Positions 18,339-27,622 are shown, numbered from the stretch's first letter. The stretch is DNA of 64,000 bases from DATEDA01 sp963744255 (GCA_963744255.1 CAVUSZ010000046.1:55297-119296); one strand, 5' to 3'. Notes: generated by a model not told the origin, from the letters alone. Numbers and translations: made by a program.

Positions 18339-19148
18339 TCAGGATCGCGGGTCGGGGACGAACCGTCCGGCCGGGAACGGATCCGGTGCGGAGACCGGTA
18401 CAGTCCCCGGGATGATCCCGCGCGCAACCAGATTCGCGCGCGTGTCGTAATGAATCGCGATCGTCTCGTTCGGGTAGTTCGTCGCCCGCCGGAACTGCGT
18501 GTATACGACGTCGGAACGCTCGCGCTCGCCGTGACCGGTGCCGATCTTCTCCTGTCGGCGGAGCGCGCGCTGTTCCGCGGCGCTCTCGCTCGGCGCGGCG
18601 GCAGGTGCGCCGGCGGCGTCAGCGGCGGGCGATTCGGTCTCGCGCACGGCGCCATCGGAACGGGCGTACGGCCGCGGCTGCGGCAGGACCGCGGGCCGCG
18701 GCGGCCGGAACTCGCGGAATACCGCGACCCCGATCACGCCGATGTTGTCCGCGCGGTCGGTCCGCGCCGCGTAGCTGTCGGGCAGCCGCGTGAAGTAGAA
18801 GGCGGCGACCTCGCTCGTGCTCTTGCGCCAGCCGGCGATCTCGAACGACTGGTGCGCACCGAGGACGTAGCCGTTCTGATCCAAGCTTGCCGTCTCCCCG
18901 GTTACCGCATTGACGCCGTCGACTGAGACCACCGCGAGAACCCGCCCAGCCGTGCGGTTGGCGACGTAGACCGCGTAGCGTTCGCCGGGGACGCCGGCGA
19001 CATACAACCGGCCGTCGTGTTGATAGGCAGGCGCGCGTTGGCCGGTCGCGCGACTGATCACTGCGACGTCGATCAGCTCGCCGGCAGCGGCCGGCAGGGC
19101 AGCACCCGCGAGGGCGAAAGCCGCAGGTGCGGCGGCGAGTAGGTTCAC
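18339..19148 (-). CDS. secreted protein of unknown function in an ECF sigma cluster
   Basis: This is a 269-residue protein with an N-terminal signal peptide (ending LPAAAGE), read from GTG at 19148. The middle (residues 25-150) looks like a compact beta-rich domain (GRLYVAGVPGERYAVYVANR, IGVIGVAVFREF). A low-complexity Ala/Pro/Glu stretch and a conserved-looking tail follow (TQFRRATNYPNETIAIHYDTR). I do not recognise a named family. It lies downstream of a sigma factor gene and a single-pass membrane protein in the same orientation, so it may be a target or partner of that module. Confidence 0.65.
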   Translation of the reverse strand: MNLLAAAPAAFALAGAALPAAAGELIDVAVISRATGQRAPAYQHDGRLYVAGVPGERYAVYVANRTAGRVLAVVSVDGVNAVTGETASLDQNGYVLGAHQSFEIAGWRKSTSEVAAFYFTRLPDSYAARTDRADNIGVIGVAVFREFRPPRPAVLPQPRPYARSDGAVRETESPAADAAGAPAAAPSESAAEQRALRRQEKIGTGHGERERSDVVYTQFRRATNYPNETIAIHYDTRANLVARGIIPGTVPVSAPDPFPAGRFVPDPRS

Positions 19149-19204
19149 GGCGTGGTCCTCGAGATAGACACGCCGCTTGAAACGCCGCCCGGCCGCGGAT
19201 GGGG

Positions 19205-19966
19205 TTAGCGGGCGAGATCTGGCGGGAGACGAAAGTCCGGATACTGGCGCCGGAACTCGGCGAGCTCGGTAGTCGCCTCGGCTTCGCGGCCCTGCGCCCG
19301 AAGGCTGCGGATATGGTCGATCCACGCCTCGGGGGTGTGCAGCACCGACGGTGCCTCTTCGCGCGACACGCGGCCCGGTCGGTCGCCGAACGCGCGATCT
19401 CGCCGCAGCGCCTCGGACGCTGCTCCCGCCGGCGCCGACTGCTGCAGCCGCATCTCGATTTGTCCGTCGCGCGCCGAATCGGCCGCACGAACATCTTCCG
19501 CTTCACCTGGCCGTTCTTCCCGCGCCGGGGCGGTCCCCGCCACTGGTGGCGTCCGCGTCTCCGGCCGGGCGGCGGGTGCTTGGGCCGGCACTGGCGGACG
19601 GCGCGCCGGCGACGGTGCGCTGAGCGCCGGCGCCGCGGCTTTCTCCTCTGCAGCGGGAGGCGCGATGGCGGGTGCGCTCGGGGCCGTACGGTAGTTCGCC
19701 GGATAGTGCTCCTCCTCCTGCACCATCAGCGTCAGCGTCGCCGCGATCAAAACGGTCGCCGCGACCGAGAGCGGGATGCGCCAGCGCGATGCCCATGAGC
19801 GCCGTCGTTTGTCGGCGGTCTGCGCGTCGAGCGACTGCGGGCGCGCCGACACCGCGCGCCGGGCGGCTGCGCGGATCCGCTCGTCGAGGGCGGCGGGCGG
19901 CTCGTCGCGAGGCGCCTCCTGGTACGCCCGGTCGACCCGGGGATCGCGGAGGTCGGGATCTCTCAC
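19205..19966 (-). CDS. single-pass membrane protein, candidate anti-sigma factor
   Basis: The 253-residue protein starts four bases inside the end of the ECF sigma gene, so the two are coupled. It has a charged cytoplasmic N-terminus (residues 1-62), one membrane helix (about 63-82, WRIPLSVAATVLIAATLTLM), a long Ala/Pro-rich periplasmic linker and a C-terminal helical domain (WIDHIRSLRAQGREAEATTE). Position and topology suggest an anti-sigma factor. No zinc-type HxxxC motif is seen, so this is inference. Confidence 0.65.
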   Translation of the reverse strand: MRDPDLRDPRVDRAYQEAPRDEPPAALDERIRAAARRAVSARPQSLDAQTADKRRRSWASRWRIPLSVAATVLIAATLTLMVQEEEHYPANYRTAPSAPAIAPPAAEEKAAAPALSAPSPARRPPVPAQAPAARPETRTPPVAGTAPAREERPGEAEDVRAADSARDGQIEMRLQQSAPAGAASEALRRDRAFGDRPGRVSREEAPSVLHTPEAWIDHIRSLRAQGREAEATTELAEFRRQYPDFRLPPDLAR

Positions 19967-20523
19967 GTCCGCTCCGGTTCGCGCAAGCTCGCGCGCAGCT
20001 TCGCCAGCGCATAGCGCAACCTGCTCTTCGCCGTCTCGCGGTTGACACCGGTCGCCGCGGCGATCTCCTCGACCGAAAGCTCGCCCTCCTGCTGCAGCAG
20101 GAAGGTTTCGCGCTGCGCAGGGGGCAGCGCCTCGATCGCGGCGAGCAGCTGCGCCGCCGCTTCGCGCCGCTCGGCCGACTCGTCGGGTCGCAGCGTGTCG
20201 GCTGGTGCGTCCTCGGCCGGGTCGCCTTCGTAGCTGACGAGCGCGCCGCGCGCGCTCGATCGGAAATGATCCATGAGTCGGTTATGCGCGATGGTGAACA
20301 GCCAGGTCGTGAACTTCGCGCGCGGCTCGTAGCCCGCGCGGGCATCGATCAGTTTGAACCAGACGTCCTGAAACAGCTCCTCGGCGAGGGCAGGGTTGCC
20401 GGTCTGCCGGCGCAGGTACCTGAACACCGCGCCTTTGTGACGCGCATAGAGCGTGTCGAACGCGGCGCAGTCGCCTGCGCCGTAGGCGAGCATCAGCTCC
20501 TCATCGGACTGTCCGGGCTCCAT
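19963..20523 (-). CDS. RNA polymerase ECF-type sigma factor
   Basis: The 186-residue protein has sigma region 2 (about residues 25-95, with ELFQDVWFKLI and FTTWLFTIAHNRLMDHFR) and region 4 (about 130-180, with LPPAQRETFLLQQEGELSVEEIAAATGV and TAKSRLRYALAKLR, quoted in parts). The two are joined by an acidic linker. It resembles the RpoE-like group. The following membrane protein overlaps it and may be its anti-sigma factor. Confidence 0.92.
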   Translation of the reverse strand: MEPGQSDEELMLAYGAGDCAAFDTLYARHKGAVFRYLRRQTGNPALAEELFQDVWFKLIDARAGYEPRAKFTTWLFTIAHNRLMDHFRSSARGALVSYEGDPAEDAPADTLRPDESAERREAAAQLLAAIEALPPAQRETFLLQQEGELSVEEIAAATGVNRETAKSRLRYALAKLRASLREPERT

Positions 20524-20647
20524 GGACCCAGAGTGTAGCCGCCGGGAGCGTCTTAAAGCGCACTCCGTGTCTCCGGAATAACGTCGGCGGCGGGTGTTTG
20601 GGGTTAAACTTTGGCCATTCGGTCAACCGTATACGGATACGCGAGCG

Positions 20648-21175
20648 ATGCGTCTCCATCAGCTCAAGATCGAGTTCGTCGCCGAGCACGACCGCCTGCT
20701 GATGCGACTCGCGACCGACAGCGGCAGCGAGGTGCTCGTATGGCTCACGCGCCGCTGCGTCAAGCGCCTCTGGCCGCTGCTGCTCAACATGGCGCAGACG
20801 ACGCCGGAGATCGCGTTGCAGCAGAACGCCGAAGCAAAACGCGCGTTGCTCGGGTTCAAGCACGAGAAGGCGGTCCGGCAGGCGGACTTCTCCAAGCCGT
20901 ACGAGGAAGCGCAGCGCGAGCGGCCGCTCGGTCAGAACCCGTTGCTGATCACGCGCATCCAGCCGCGGCGCGACCAGCAGGGCCGTCACGTCCTGGGGCT
21001 GCTGCCGACGGTGGGGCAGGGCGTGCACATCACCCTCGACGACAATCTCCTTCACGGCGTAGTCAGACTGATCCAGAACGCCGTCGTGCGCGCCGACTGG
21101 GACCTCGAGCTGCAGGTGCCCACCGGCATGGCCCCGGCCGCGTCCGAAGAGAGCGGCCGCCCGACGATCAATTGA
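20648..21175 (+). CDS. conserved hypothetical protein
   Basis: The 175-residue soluble protein is read from ATG at 20648 (RLHQLKIEFVAEHDRLLMR). It has no signal peptide or membrane segment. It looks like one compact domain with conserved-type blocks (WLTRRCVKRLWPLL, HITLDDNLLHGVVRLIQNAV). I do not recognise a characterised family. It stands alone between divergent sigma and convergent ABC-F genes. An in-frame upstream start at 20594 is possible, but the first 18 residues look non-conserved. Confidence 0.7.
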   Translation: MRLHQLKIEFVAEHDRLLMRLATDSGSEVLVWLTRRCVKRLWPLLLNMAQTTPEIALQQNAEAKRALLGFKHEKAVRQADFSKPYEEAQRERPLGQNPLLITRIQPRRDQQGRHVLGLLPTVGQGVHITLDDNLLHGVVRLIQNAVVRADWDLELQVPTGMAPAASEESGRPTIN

Positions 21176-21207
21176 CGATCCGAAGCCGTGCGCCCGCGCG
21201 GCGAAGC

Positions 21208-21277
21208 ATCGTCATCCCGGCGAACGCCGGGATCCAGTGCCGCGCCTCCTCGACTCCGGCTTCCGCCGGCGTGACGA
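21208..21277 (+). repeat. REP-like intergenic element with two hairpins
   Basis: CCCGGCGAACGCCGGG (21216-21231) and CCGGCTTCCGCCGG (21256-21269) form two stems flanked by GTCAT and GTGACG. This matches the common proteobacterial repeat that begins GTCATCCCGGCGAACGCCGG. It sits between convergent genes and may act as a bidirectional terminator. Confidence 0.75.
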
Positions 21278-21281
21278 AGCC

Positions 21282-23168
21282 CTACTCGATCGCCTCGAGC
21301 TCGGCCTGCACGCGCAGCCATTCGTTCTCCGCGTGCTCGAGCGCTTCCGCGCAACGCTTCTGGTCGCGTAGTGCTGCAGCGACCACGTCCTGGTCGCCCT
21401 CCGCGTAGAACGCCGGCGACGCGAGCTTCGCTTCGACCTGCGACTTTTGCAGCGTGAGGCGGTCGATCTCCGCCTCGAGCTTGCGCAGCCGGCTCTCGAG
21501 GGGCCTGCGGGTTCGCGCCCGCGCCTGCCTCGCTTCCGCCTCCGCGCGCTTCTGGCTGCGGCGCGACGGCCCGCTCTCCGCGCGGGGCTTGTCGGTTGCG
21601 CGCCGCGCCGCGAGCCAGTCGCGATAGTCGTCGAGGTCGCCGTCGAAGGGCGCGAGCGCGCCGTCGGCCACCAGCATCAGCGTATCGGTCGCCGTCCGTA
21701 AGAGGTGTCGGTCGTGCGACACCAGCACCATCGCACCCTCGTATTCCTGCAGCGCAAGCGTCACCGCCTCGCGCATCTCGAGATCGAGATGATTCGTCGG
21801 TTCGTCGAGCAGCAGCAGATTGGGCTGCTGCCACACCACCAGCGCCAGCGCGAGCCGCGCGCGCTCCCCGCCGGAGAACCCGTCGACGGGCGCGAGCGCC
21901 ATGCCGCCCGAGAAGTCGAAGCTGCCGAGGAAATCGCGCAGGGGCTGCTCGCGGGCCGCGCCATCGAGCCGCCGCAGGTGCTGGAGCGCGTTCTCCTCGG
22001 GCCGGAGCACCTCGAGCGTGTGCTGCGCGAAGTAGCCCACGCGCAGGCCCTTGCCTTCGCGCCGCGACCCCGCGAGCGGCGCGAGCAGGCCCGCCGCGAG
22101 CTTGACCAGCGTCGTCTTGCCGGCGCCGTTCCGGCCCAGGAGGCCGATCCGCGCCCCCGCCTCGATCGAAAGCTTGACGTTCGCGAGCACCGGCACGCCG
22201 TCGTAACCGGCCGCGGCCTCGTCGAGGACGAGCACCGGATCCGGGCTCCCCGGAAATTCGCGGAAGTGGAAGTCGAACGGCGAGTCGGCGTGCGCCGGCG
22301 CAATCTGCTCCATGCGCGCGAGCGCCTTGAGCCGGCTCTGCGCCTGCCGCGCCTTCGTCGCTTTCGCGCGGAAGCGATCGATGAAGCCCTCGAGGCGCGC
22401 AATCTCCCGCTGCTGCCGCGCGTAGAGTCCCTGCTCGTTCGCCAGCCGCTCGGCGCGGGCGCCCTCGAACGCCGAGTAGTTGCCGGTGTAGCGGCGCAAG
22501 GATCGGTTCTCGAAGCTGACGATGATCGAGACGACCGCGTCGAGGAACTCGCGATCGTGCGAGACGAGCGCGAGCGTGCCCTGGTAGGCGCGGAGCCAGC
22601 CCTCGAGCCACACGATCGCATCGAGATCGAGATGGTTCGTGGGCTCGTCGAGGAGGAGCAGGTCCGATGGGCACATGAGCGCCCGAGCGAGGTTGAGCCG
22701 CATGCGCCAGCCGCCGGAGAACTCGGCGACGCTCCGCTCGAGGTCGGTCGGCTCGAAACCAAGGCCGGCCAGCATCGCGGCGGCACGCGCGCGCGCCGAG
22801 TAGCCGTCCCGGTGCGCGAACGCCTCGTGCGCGTGAGCGAGGCGCTCGCCGTCGCCCGCGCGCTCCGCCTCCGCGAGCTCGCTCTCGGCGCGGCGCAGGG
22901 CCTCGTCGCCGTCTATGACGAACTCGATCGCCGCCCGATCGAGCGTGGTCGTTTCCTGCGCGACGTGAGCGATCGTCCAGCGCGGCGGCAGCTCGACGTC
23001 ACCCGCGTCCGGGTGCAGCTCGCCGCGGAGCAGGGCGAACAGGCTCGATTTCCCGCAGCCGTTCGGGCCAACTACGCCAACCCGCTCGCCAGGGTGGATG
23101 GCGAGTTCGGCGGCGTCGAGGAGGCACTTCGCTCCACGACGGAGGGTGAGCTTGCGCAGCGTGATCAC
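21282..23168 (-). CDS. ABC-F family ATPase (YheS/Uup-like)
   Basis: The 628-residue soluble protein has two ABC domains and no membrane part. The first Walker A is VGPNGCGKSSL, with signature FSGGWRMRLNLARAL; the second is LGRNGAGKTTL, with signature FSGGERARLALALVV. A charged linker lies between them and a coiled-coil tail (RRPLESRLRKLEAEIDRL) at the end, as in YheS/Uup. ABC-F proteins act on ribosomes. I chose the GTG at 23168 directly before ITLRKLTLRRG. Confidence 0.9.
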   Translation of the reverse strand: MITLRKLTLRRGAKCLLDAAELAIHPGERVGVVGPNGCGKSSLFALLRGELHPDAGDVELPPRWTIAHVAQETTTLDRAAIEFVIDGDEALRRAESELAEAERAGDGERLAHAHEAFAHRDGYSARARAAAMLAGLGFEPTDLERSVAEFSGGWRMRLNLARALMCPSDLLLLDEPTNHLDLDAIVWLEGWLRAYQGTLALVSHDREFLDAVVSIIVSFENRSLRRYTGNYSAFEGARAERLANEQGLYARQQREIARLEGFIDRFRAKATKARQAQSRLKALARMEQIAPAHADSPFDFHFREFPGSPDPVLVLDEAAAGYDGVPVLANVKLSIEAGARIGLLGRNGAGKTTLVKLAAGLLAPLAGSRREGKGLRVGYFAQHTLEVLRPEENALQHLRRLDGAAREQPLRDFLGSFDFSGGMALAPVDGFSGGERARLALALVVWQQPNLLLLDEPTNHLDLEMREAVTLALQEYEGAMVLVSHDRHLLRTATDTLMLVADGALAPFDGDLDDYRDWLAARRATDKPRAESGPSRRSQKRAEAEARQARARTRRPLESRLRKLEAEIDRLTLQKSQVEAKLASPAFYAEGDQDVVAAALRDQKRCAEALEHAENEWLRVQAELEAIE

Positions 23169-23225
23169 GGGCCCGGAATGTAGCCAACCGCGGCATTTCC
23201 TGCTATCGGCGCCGAGTCCGCCTGC

Positions 23226-23231
23226 TATAAT
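23226..23231 (+). promoter_or_regulatory. candidate -10 element of rhlE
   Basis: TATAAT in the gap between the divergent ABC-F and rhlE genes, giving a leader of about 105 bases for rhlE. No convincing -35 was picked. Confidence 0.45.
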
Positions 23232-23341
23232 CCGCGGCCTCAATGACTTAAGGCCTCGCCGCCTTTCCCTCCCCTGGACGCCGCCCGTCTCTCTTCCTCG
23301 GTTCCGCTACCGCAGGACCCTGTTTCCCGGAGCACCGCTGT

Positions 23342-24745
23342 TTGACTTCGTTCGCTGACCTGGGCCTGCGCCCGGAACTGCTCAAGGCCGTCGAGGAGCA
23401 GGGGTACACGACGCCCACGCCCATCCAGGTCCAGGCGATCCCGCTCGTGCTCGCGGGCCGCGATGTCATGGGCGGCGCGCAAACCGGCACCGGCAAGACC
23501 GCTGGGTTCACGCTTCCCCTTCTGCAGCGGCTTGCGCATCACGCGAACACCAGCGTCTCGCCCGCGCGTCATCCGGTGCGGGCGCTGATTCTCGCCCCGA
23601 CGCGCGAGCTCGCCGCCCAGGTCGAGGAAAGCGTCCGCACATACGGCAAGTACATCCCGCTGCGGAGCGCACAGATCTTCGGCGGCGTCCCGATGGACCC
23701 GCAGACCGAGGCGCTGCGGCGCGGCGTCGAGATCCTGGTCGCGACGCCTGGCCGGCTGCTCGACCACGTGCAGCAGCGCACGCTCAGCCTCGGGCAGGTC
23801 GAGGTCTTCGTGCTCGACGAGGCCGATCGGATGCTCGACATGGGGTTCATCCCCGACGTCAAGCGCATCGTCGCGCTTCTCACCGCGCGCAAGCAGAACC
23901 TGCTGTTCTCTGCCACGCTCACCGACGAGATCCGGACGCTCGCCAAGTCTTTCCTGCACGACCCGATCGCCGTGCAGGTGGCGCCGAAGCACGCGACCGC
24001 GGACCTCGTCACGCACCTCGTCCATCCGGTGACACGCGAGCGCAAGCGCGAACTGCTCGTGCATCTCGTCAAGTCGCGGAGCATGAAGCAGGTGCTGGTG
24101 TTCGTCGCGACCCGCATCGGCGCGAACCGGCTCGCCTACCAGCTGAACCGCGAGGGGGTCCACGCGACCGCGATCCACGGCGACCGCTCGCAGGCCGAGC
24201 GCATGCAGGCGCTCGAGGACTTCAAGGCGGGCAAGGTCGGCGTGCTCGTCGCGACTGACGTCGCCGCGCGCGGACTCGACATCGAGGAGCTGCCGCACGT
24301 CGTCAACTTCGACCTGCCGAACTCGCCCGACGACTACGTGCATCGGATCGGCCGCACCGGCCGCGCCGGGACTGCTGGCACCGCGATCTCGCTGGTGTGC
24401 CCCGAGGAGCACGAACGTCTCGCCGACATCGAGAAGACGATCCGGATCCGGATCCCGCGCGAGGTGGTGACCGGGTTCGGGCACCGGTCGGAGGCGCCGC
24501 TGATGGAGCCGCCGCGCCGGGAGCGCCGCCGCGCGGCGGACGAGGATCGGCTCACACGGGCGCGCAAGCGTGAGCGTGAGCCGGCGGCCAAAGCTGCGCC
24601 GACATCCGACCCCATCTTCACCCGGCCGTACGAGCCGGGGACGGCTCCACCGCTTTCACCGACCGCCAAGCCGGCCGCGCCGCAAGAGCGCCGCGAACGT
24701 CAAGTGGCTGCCCTGCTCGGCGGGTTTGTCCGCAAGCCCAGCTAG
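23342..24745 (+). CDS. rhlE: DEAD-box RNA helicase, RhlE type
   Basis: This 467-residue ATP-dependent RNA helicase carries Q motif TPTPIQVQAIP, motif I AQTGTGKT near residue 51, DEAD in VLDEADRMLDMGF, SATL and HRIGRTGRAG. A basic, Pro-rich tail follows after residue 370. The start is a TTG at 23342, since no ATG or GTG lies before the conserved FADLGLRPEL. The long leader (over 100 bases) is usual for RhlE genes, which are often cold-regulated. Confidence 0.93.
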   Translation: MTSFADLGLRPELLKAVEEQGYTTPTPIQVQAIPLVLAGRDVMGGAQTGTGKTAGFTLPLLQRLAHHANTSVSPARHPVRALILAPTRELAAQVEESVRTYGKYIPLRSAQIFGGVPMDPQTEALRRGVEILVATPGRLLDHVQQRTLSLGQVEVFVLDEADRMLDMGFIPDVKRIVALLTARKQNLLFSATLTDEIRTLAKSFLHDPIAVQVAPKHATADLVTHLVHPVTRERKRELLVHLVKSRSMKQVLVFVATRIGANRLAYQLNREGVHATAIHGDRSQAERMQALEDFKAGKVGVLVATDVAARGLDIEELPHVVNFDLPNSPDDYVHRIGRTGRAGTAGTAISLVCPEEHERLADIEKTIRIRIPREVVTGFGHRSEAPLMEPPRRERRRAADEDRLTRARKREREPAAKAAPTSDPIFTRPYEPGTAPPLSPTAKPAAPQERRERQVAALLGGFVRKPS

Positions 24746-24749
24746 AGAG

Positions 24750-25511
24750 CTAGACGCATCGCGCGCCGTCGACCTCGAGGCACACTCCGCTGATGAACGC
24801 CGCCTCGTCCGAGGCGAGATAGAGCACTGCGTTCGCGATGTCGAGCGGCGTCGAAGGCCGCCCGAGCGGGATCGTCGCGACGAACTTCGCCTCCAGCTCC
24901 GGTGTCATCTTTCCGCCCGCAAAATCGGCCGAGAGGCCGGTGAACGGGCTGAACACGGGATTCACCACGTTCACCCGGATCTTGTCCGGTCCGAGCTCCG
25001 CCGCCATCGAGCGGCTCATCGTGATCACCGCGCCCTTGCTCGAGTTGTACACGGTGAGACCGGGCCGCGGGCGCACGCCAGCGGTCGACGCGATGTTCAC
25101 GAACGCTCCGCCACCTTGCTTGCGGAACACCGGCACCACGTGCTTCGCCGCGAGGAAGATCGAGCGCACGTTGATCGCGTAGACCCGCTCGAACTCCTCC
25201 TCGGTGACTTCCAGTAGCGGCTTGTTGCGGTGGGTCCAGCCGGCGTTGTTCACCACGACGTCGATACCGCCGAACGCGCTGAGCGTGGCCTGCGTCAGCG
25301 CCGCCCAGTCGGCCGTGACCGCGACGTCCGCCTGCACGAACTCGGCGGTACCGCCGCTCTTCCGGATCGCTGCAGCGACACGCTCCGCGCCGGTGACGTG
25401 GATGTCGTTCACCATCACTTTCGCGCCTTCCTCGGCGAGCCGCGTTGCGATACCCTCTCCGAACCCCGATCCGCCGCCGGTCACGATCGCCACCTTGTTC
25501 TTGAGCCGCAT
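24750..25511 (-). CDS. SDR-family NAD(P)-dependent oxidoreductase
   Basis: This is a 253-residue Rossmann-fold enzyme. It has the cofactor motif TGGGSGFGEG near residue 11, NNAG near residue 89, the catalytic Ser in NIAST and Tyr-x3-Lys as YNSSK, then the VNVVNPVFSPFTG loop and a C-terminal SGVCLEVDGARCV. Overall closest in look to FabG-like or glucose dehydrogenase-like SDRs. The substrate cannot be told. It lies tail to tail with rhlE and is divergent from ppa. Confidence 0.88.
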   Translation of the reverse strand: MRLKNKVAIVTGGGSGFGEGIATRLAEEGAKVMVNDIHVTGAERVAAAIRKSGGTAEFVQADVAVTADWAALTQATLSAFGGIDVVVNNAGWTHRNKPLLEVTEEEFERVYAINVRSIFLAAKHVVPVFRKQGGGAFVNIASTAGVRPRPGLTVYNSSKGAVITMSRSMAAELGPDKIRVNVVNPVFSPFTGLSADFAGGKMTPELEAKFVATIPLGRPSTPLDIANAVLYLASDEAAFISGVCLEVDGARCV

Positions 25512-25578
25512 GGTAGCCTCCTTCGAGTACCTGGACGATTATCCGGCCCACCGCTCGCGGCGGTCAACGCCGCGCGCA

Positions 25579-25584
25579 TATAAT
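25579..25584 (+). promoter_or_regulatory. candidate -10 element of ppa
   Basis: TATAAT lies only 10 bases before the ppa ATG, so a transcript from it would be nearly leaderless. No Shine-Dalgarno sequence is seen before this ATG (cgccccacc), which fits. Confidence 0.4.
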
Positions 25585-25594
25585 CCGCCCCACC

Positions 25595-26143
25595 ATGAAC
25601 CTCGACCGCGTAAAGCCAGGCGTAGACGTGCCCGACGACTGCAACGTGATCATCGAGATCCCGATGCACGCCGAGCCGATCAAGTACGAGATCGACAAGC
25701 AGACCGGCGCGATGTTCGTCGACCGGTTCCTCGCGACCGCGATGCAGTACCCGTGCAACTACGGCTACGTCCCGAACACGCTGTCCGGTGACGGCGACCC
25801 GGTCGACGTGCTGGTGGTGAGCCCGCTGCCGATCGTCCCCGGGGCGGTCGTGCGGTGTCGACCGATCGGGATGCTGAAGATGGAGGACGAGGCGGGCGAC
25901 GACACGAAGGTCCTCGCCGTGCCGATCGACAAGCTCTCGCCGCTCTATCGAAGCGTGCAGTCGGCGCGCGATCTGCCCGAGATCACGCTCGCGCAGATCG
26001 CGCATTTCTTCGAGCACTACAAGGACCTCGAGCGCGGGAAATGGGTAAAAGTGATGGGCTGGGCCGGGCCGGAGGACGCGAAGCGGGAAATCATTGCCGG
26101 CGTGGCGGCTTACAGGAAGGCGAAGAAGAAGCCGGCGTTCTGA
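25595..26143 (+). CDS. ppa: soluble inorganic pyrophosphatase (family I)
   Basis: The 182-residue cytosolic enzyme hydrolyses pyrophosphate with Mg2+. The family signature DGDPVDVLV and the active-site YPCNYGYVPNT are present, and length is normal. The window therefore holds both a soluble and a membrane (hppA) pyrophosphatase. The small secreted protein gene follows 17 bases later. Confidence 0.96.
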   Translation: MNLDRVKPGVDVPDDCNVIIEIPMHAEPIKYEIDKQTGAMFVDRFLATAMQYPCNYGYVPNTLSGDGDPVDVLVVSPLPIVPGAVVRCRPIGMLKMEDEAGDDTKVLAVPIDKLSPLYRSVQSARDLPEITLAQIAHFFEHYKDLERGKWVKVMGWAGPEDAKREIIAGVAAYRKAKKKPAF

Positions 26144-26160
26144 GCGGCGTCGCACGAACG

Positions 26161-26490
26161 ATGGGCATGGACATGAGCATCGGACATTCTGCAGCGGCGC
26201 TCGCCGCCGTGGTCGCAGCCGCGGTCAGCGTGTCGGGGGCGATCGCCCAGACCCTGCCGGAGCAGGTGCAAGTGAAGCGTCCGGACGGCACGATCATCGT
26301 TCCCGCCGTTCCGGAAGACCGCGAACCGGCGGCGACGAGCGGGGAGTCGGCGGCGAGGGCCGACGAGCGCGAGCGGACGCGCCAGGAAGCACAGCAGGCC
26401 GCCGAGGAGCGCATCGAGCGAAGCCGCAGGGAGCGCGAGGCCGCCATCACGAGCCCCGCCCGCCAGAGCGCGCCCGCGGCCGGCCGGTAG
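26161..26490 (+). CDS. small exported protein with charged coiled-coil-like tail
   Basis: This 109-residue protein has an N-terminal signal peptide (residues 1-30, ending GAIAQ). A short ordered part (LPEQVQVKRPDGTIIVP) follows, then a highly charged Glu/Arg helix (residues 60-95). No family recognised. It shares orientation with ppa and ends two bases before a convergent gene. Confidence 0.6.
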   Translation: MGMDMSIGHSAAALAAVVAAAVSVSGAIAQTLPEQVQVKRPDGTIIVPAVPEDREPAATSGESAARADERERTRQEAQQAAEERIERSRREREAAITSPARQSAPAAGR

Positions 26491-26491
26491 G

Positions 26492-27622
26492 CTACTCGCG
26501 CCGGAACGGCGTGTGCTCGGCGAGCTCGTCGGCGTAACGTGCGACGCCCTCGGCCTCACGTGCGAGAAACCGCTCCACCGCGTCGGCGAACTGCGGATGG
26601 ACAAGCCAGTGCGCCGACCAGGTCGTCTCCGGCAGGAAACCGCGCGCGAGCTTGTGCTCTCCCTGCGCGCCCCCCTCGAACGCCCCGATCCCGCGCTCGA
26701 TGCAGAACTCGAGCGCCTGGTAGTAGCAGGTCTCGAAATGCAGGCAAGGCACGTGCTCGACTGCGCCCCAGTATCTGCCGTAGAGCGCCTCGGTCGTGAA
26801 CACGTTTAGCGCGGCCGCCACCGGCCGCCGCTCGCGCTCGGCGAGCACGAGCAGCACGTGGTCGGGAAGCGTCTCGCCGAGCCGGCTGAAGAACGCGAGG
26901 TTGAGGTAGGGCGTGGAGAGGTGCGCGCGGTAGGTCAGGTTGTAGCAGCGTGTGAAGAAGCGCCACTCTTCGCGCGTGATGTCGGCGCCGACCTTACGGC
27001 GGAAGGTGATGCCCGCCTCGCCCACCCGCCGTCGCTCCTGCTTGATCTTCTTCCGCTTGTCGTGAGTGAGCGCGGCGAGGAACTCGTCGAAGCCGCGGTA
27101 CCCCGCGTTCAACCAGTGGAACTGCACCCCCCGGCGCAGCATCATCCCGGCGGCCTCGAGCTCGCGTGCCTCGGGCTCCGACGGGAACAGAACGTGCAGC
27201 GAGGACACGCCGCGTGCGAGCTCCAGCGCGGCGGCGACGAGCTGGGCGCGGACGCCGGGGTCGCGCGCGAGGAGGCGAGCACCGGTGACCGGCGAGAACG
27301 GCACGGCCGAGACGAGCTTCGGGTAGTACTCGAGACCGTGGCGCGCGTAGGCGTCCGCCCATGCCCAGTCGAAAACGTACTCGCCGTACGAATGGGACTT
27401 GAGGTAGAGCGGCAGCGCGCCGCGGAGACGCTTCCCCTCCCAGAGCGTGACGAACTGCGGTAGCCAGCCCGTGCGCGCAGACGCGCAGCCGGTGTCATGG
27501 AGCGCACTGAAGAATTCGTGGCGGAGGAAGGGGTTGCGCCCGGCGAGGGCGTTCCATTCGGCGGCGGGGACCGTCGCGAGGTCGTCGAGCACGCGCAGGG
27601 TCAGGCGCTCGCCGCCGCTCAC
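26492..27622 (-). CDS. GNAT/FemAB-like N-acyltransferase (PF04339-type)
   Basis: The 376-residue protein matches the family often annotated as peptidoglycan biosynthesis/recognition or GNAT acetyltransferase. It has NPFLRHEFFSALHDTGC near the start, LPLYLKSHSYGEYVFDWAWADAY (in parts), the HDKRKKIKQERRRV basic block and GAFEGGAQGEHKLARGF near the end. The substrate is not known for this family. It is divergent from glnB. Confidence 0.85.
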   Translation of the reverse strand: MSGGERLTLRVLDDLATVPAAEWNALAGRNPFLRHEFFSALHDTGCASARTGWLPQFVTLWEGKRLRGALPLYLKSHSYGEYVFDWAWADAYARHGLEYYPKLVSAVPFSPVTGARLLARDPGVRAQLVAAALELARGVSSLHVLFPSEPEARELEAAGMMLRRGVQFHWLNAGYRGFDEFLAALTHDKRKKIKQERRRVGEAGITFRRKVGADITREEWRFFTRCYNLTYRAHLSTPYLNLAFFSRLGETLPDHVLLVLAERERRPVAAALNVFTTEALYGRYWGAVEHVPCLHFETCYYQALEFCIERGIGAFEGGAQGEHKLARGFLPETTWSAHWLVHPQFADAVERFLAREAEGVARYADELAEHTPFRRE

